From positions 41,289-105,288 of the forward strand of contig NZ_VWNB01000012.1 of assembly GCF_013387475.1 (NCBI RefSeq): 64,000 bases of DNA, given 5' to 3'. The stretch is from Mariprofundus sp. KV (GTDB taxonomy: Bacteria > Pseudomonadota > Zetaproteobacteria > Mariprofundales > Mariprofundaceae). How positions within the stretch are numbered: the first letter of the stretch is position 1; each line of letters begins with the position of its first letter. Shown here piece after piece: positions 61,767 through 64,000 of this stretch. The notes under the pieces were generated by a model, which was not told the DNA's origin, searched no databases, and saw only the letters and a list, made by a program, of their open reading frames with translations. The position numbers were made by a program, and so were the translations under genes.

Positions 61767-62984
61767 GTGTTAGATAAAATTATGAAAACAGACCTGTTCG
61801 CCTGGATTGACAGACGAACTGATGCTGGGGCGATCATTAAATCCCAGTTGACTGAATATCCGGCTCCAAAGAATCTCAACTACATGTGGAACTTCGGTTC
61901 CCTGGCACTGCTGGTGCTGGTGCTGCAGATTCTGACCGGTATTTTCCTTGTGATGTATTACAAGCCATCAGCAGAAGCGACATTCGGTGGATTCACCGTC
62001 GCCTTTGATTCGGTGGAACGCATCATGCGAGATGTGAACTTCGGCTGGCTGATCCGCTATATGCATGCGGTTGGTGCTTCGATGTTCTTTGTTGTGGTCT
62101 ATATGCATATCGGTCGCGGCATGTACTACGGTTCATTCAAAGCTCCGCGTGAGCTGCTGTGGATCATCGGTGTTGTCATCCTGCTGATTATGCAGGGTGC
62201 TGCATTCTTCGGTTATCTGCTGCCCTGGGGCCAGATGTCCTTCTGGGGTGCAACGGTAATTACCAACCTGTTCGGTGCGATTCCGGTATTGGGTGAGTAT
62301 ATCGGCCAGATTCTGGTCGGTGGTTTTGCAGTTGGCGATCCAACACTGAACCGCTTCTTCTCACTGCATTACCTCTTCCCACTGCTGCTGGCGGCGATTG
62401 TTGGTGGTCATATCCATGCTCTGCATGTGGTTCACTCCAACAACCCTGAAGGTATTGATCTTCACAAGCCTGAAGAGACCATTCCTTTCCATCCTTACTA
62501 CACACTCAAGGATGCGTTCGGTGTTGCTTTCTTCCTGCTCTTCTACTGCTACATCGTATTCTTCAACCCACAGATGGGTGGTTACTTCATCGAGGTTGAT
62601 AACTATGTACCGGCAAACAATCTGCAGACACCTGCACATATTGCACCGGTCTGGTATCTGACTCCGTGGTATACGATCCTGCGTTCATTCGAGAGCAAGC
62701 TGCTTGGTGTGGCTGCGATGGGTGGTTCACTTGCGATCCTGTTTGTGTTGCCATTCCTATGTAAATCAGCAGTGCGTTCGGCACGTTATCGTCCGGTCTA
62801 CAAGATCATGGTGATTATGTTCTTCATCGATGTGATTGTACTGGGTTACTGTGGTCACTCTGCACCAACTGCAACGCTTAAAGTTGTAGGTCAGATTGCG
62901 ACTGCATACTACTTCCTCTTCTTCTTCGCGCTGCCGTTGCTGCCGAAATTCGAGAAGACGAAACCAGTGCCGGAGGGGATTTAA
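61767..62984 (+). CDS. petB: Cytochrome b of the bc1 complex
   Basis: Haem-b subunit with eight TM helices. Helix IV has the bis-His MHAVGASMFFVVVYMHIGRG; Qo-site PWGQMSFWGATVI. The Glu of the usual Qo PEWY motif is Val here (APVWYLTPW), a form typical of beta/gammaproteobacterial bc1. The 405-aa length is normal. It starts with GTG at 61767, following GGGGGAGG. Confidence 0.97.
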   Translation: MLDKIMKTDLFAWIDRRTDAGAIIKSQLTEYPAPKNLNYMWNFGSLALLVLVLQILTGIFLVMYYKPSAEATFGGFTVAFDSVERIMRDVNFGWLIRYMHAVGASMFFVVVYMHIGRGMYYGSFKAPRELLWIIGVVILLIMQGAAFFGYLLPWGQMSFWGATVITNLFGAIPVLGEYIGQILVGGFAVGDPTLNRFFSLHYLFPLLLAAIVGGHIHALHVVHSNNPEGIDLHKPEETIPFHPYYTLKDAFGVAFFLLFYCYIVFFNPQMGGYFIEVDNYVPANNLQTPAHIAPVWYLTPWYTILRSFESKLLGVAAMGGSLAILFVLPFLCKSAVRSARYRPVYKIMVIMFFIDVIVLGYCGHSAPTATLKVVGQIATAYYFLFFFALPLLPKFEKTKPVPEGI

Positions 62985-62985
62985 C

Positions 62986-63678
62986 ATGAAGATGACTAAA
63001 TTCGTGATGGCAGCGGTTGCTGCAATGGTGATGGGTTTCTCATCTCAGGCAGTGGCCAGTGGTGGTGGTGCTGCACTTGAGCATGCCAATATTGATGTTA
63101 CTGATCAGGAGCAGATCCGTCGCGGTCTGACCGTATTCACCGATGTCTGCATGGGTTGTCACTCAGCCAAGTACATCACCTACCGTGGGCTGATGGCTTA
63201 CCCTGAAATCGGTCTGACCCGTGAGCAGGTAGATGAACTACGTGGTGAGAAGTCACTGATGAGCGGCATGATCTCTGATCTCGCCATTGAAGATGCGGTT
63301 GTTTCCTATGGTAAGGCTCCACCGGATCTTTCTCTGATCGTACCCGGTCGCCGTGGTGGCGCAGATTATGTCTACTCACTGCTGACTGGTTATGAGCATG
63401 ATCCAGAGGGTAAAGTGCCTGATGGTAGCTGGAACAAGGTGTTTCCGGGTAACCGTATCGGTATGCCGGATCCGCTTTCATGGCTTGATCATGATGCTGG
63501 TGAGACCGATGAACTGAAACAGCAGGCTGAAGATGTTGCAGCATTCCTGGCCTTTATTGGTGATCCGCATCAGAACACTCGTCGTGCTATCGGCTGCTGG
63601 GTGATGGGCTTCCTGCTGCTTCTGACTCTGGTTCTCTGGCGTCTGAAGGTAGAAGTCTGGAAAGATATCAAACACTGA
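62986..63678 (+). CDS. petC: Cytochrome c1
   Basis: The c-type haem subunit of complex III. Signal peptide MAAVAAMVMGFSSQAVAS. Haem motif CMGCH at 55-59 (VCMGCHSAKYITYRG). Axial Met is in the IGMPDPLSW segment. C-terminal TM (CWVMGFLLLLTLVLWRLKVE) anchors it. The 230-aa length is typical. The ATG at 62986 follows GGAGGGGATT. Confidence 0.96.
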   Translation: MKMTKFVMAAVAAMVMGFSSQAVASGGGAALEHANIDVTDQEQIRRGLTVFTDVCMGCHSAKYITYRGLMAYPEIGLTREQVDELRGEKSLMSGMISDLAIEDAVVSYGKAPPDLSLIVPGRRGGADYVYSLLTGYEHDPEGKVPDGSWNKVFPGNRIGMPDPLSWLDHDAGETDELKQQAEDVAAFLAFIGDPHQNTRRAIGCWVMGFLLLLTLVLWRLKVEVWKDIKH

Positions 63679-63707
63679 TCTGAATAGTTCAGTCGCAAAA
63701 TAGAGAG

Positions 63708-63734
63708 GCCCGCCATTATGGCGGGCTTTTTTTT
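63708..63734 (+). terminator. Terminator of petABC
   Basis: The 8-bp stem GCCCGCCA/TGGCGGGC with a TTA loop is followed by eight Ts. It ends the petABC transcription unit. Confidence 0.92.
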
Positions 63735-64000
63735 AAACTCGCCTTCGTTTGATCCAATTCAGATGGTCAGACTCTTCTATAAAATTTAATTTTTAATTAA
63801 ATTAGTGTCTATTATTTTGCGGTAGGTCACGACTTCAGTTATTGCTGAAGCATGTTGTTATTTTAAATGTAAAATCACTGCTGTCCGGTTAAGCATGGAT
63901 GAGCGTCATTTGCCGATGAGTTTCTGCTGATGTTGGCTTTCCGGGAGGATCTTTCTCGATTAGCAGTTCGAGAAAATCTCGTCGGTGCATGATGTTCGTT
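63735..64000. other. 266-bp right-edge region, possible partial minus-strand ORF
   Basis: AT-rich to about 63880. From 63889 a minus-strand frame runs without a stop to the window edge. Its last codons include MHRRDFLELLIEKDPPGKP, but I cannot tell whether a gene lies beyond. No RNA gene or promoter is supported. Confidence 0.3.

Noticed and set aside
1..64000. CRISPR array
   Set aside because: No regularly spaced direct repeats with unique spacers; the only tandem array is the in-frame PADE repeat.

Overview
The window is a chromosomal segment (64 kb, roughly 53 % GC by eye) from a Gram-negative, respiring proteobacterium. It carries succinate dehydrogenase, a cytochrome bc1 complex whose cytochrome b has the PVWY form of the Qo motif, the ClpA/ClpS pair, the lepA-lepB-rnc-era-recO-pdxJ-acpS order, lipoproteins and two c-di-GMP cyclases. 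A CbbY-type sugar phosphatase and a glycolate-2-phosphate phosphatase would fit an autotroph using the Calvin cycle. The overall flavour is gamma/zetaproteobacterial. My best guess is a Mariprofundus-like zetaproteobacterium, but nothing here proves the genus. I saw no rRNA, tRNA or CRISPR array.

Layout. Positions 1-8.4 kb hold a pyruvate formate-lyase gene cut by the left edge, a long RluA-type pseudouridine synthase, several small genes of unknown role and purT, which uses formate. Positions 8.5-17.5 kb, all on the minus strand, hold a cupin dioxygenase-like gene, a haem-c sensor diguanylate cyclase, two SPOR-domain membrane proteins (one with a 22-copy pentapeptide repeat), trmO and clpA-clpS. 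Positions 18-25.6 kb hold cbbY-like and tatD genes, a solitary TnpB (IS605 family) element, a cyclic-nucleotide-binding protein, a second diguanylate cyclase and recQ. Positions 25.6-33.2 kb hold the riboflavin operon with nusB, then queG-gph-thiE-thiD.

Positions 33.2-46.2 kb are more accessory. They hold a sensor-tail pseudogene interrupted by one amber codon, sspA, and a compact five-gene operon (34481-38750) encoding a thermostable-hemolysin/GNAT-like protein, an adenylating ligase, a haem-oxygenase-like metal oxidase candidate, an SDR dehydrogenase and an exported TPR-like protein. This operon is the best candidate for an uncharacterised pathway. After it come an ABC-F ATPase, YjbQ, a secreted endonuclease I, a glycosyltransferase-like gene and small exported proteins.

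Positions 46.3-55.5 kb carry the conserved lepA-lepB-DUF4845-rnc-era-recO-pdxJ-acpS-vanZ-nnr block. It is interrupted by an AT-rich HNH nuclease gene and by a palindromic repeat. Positions 55.5-63.7 kb carry energy metabolism: sdhCDAB-sdhE, a DUF1573/cytochrome c lipoprotein, rpe and petABC, with clear intrinsic terminators. Three large inverted-repeat elements (8437-8537, 52229-52382, 56308-56450) and a four-hairpin cluster before sdhE are the main non-coding structures.
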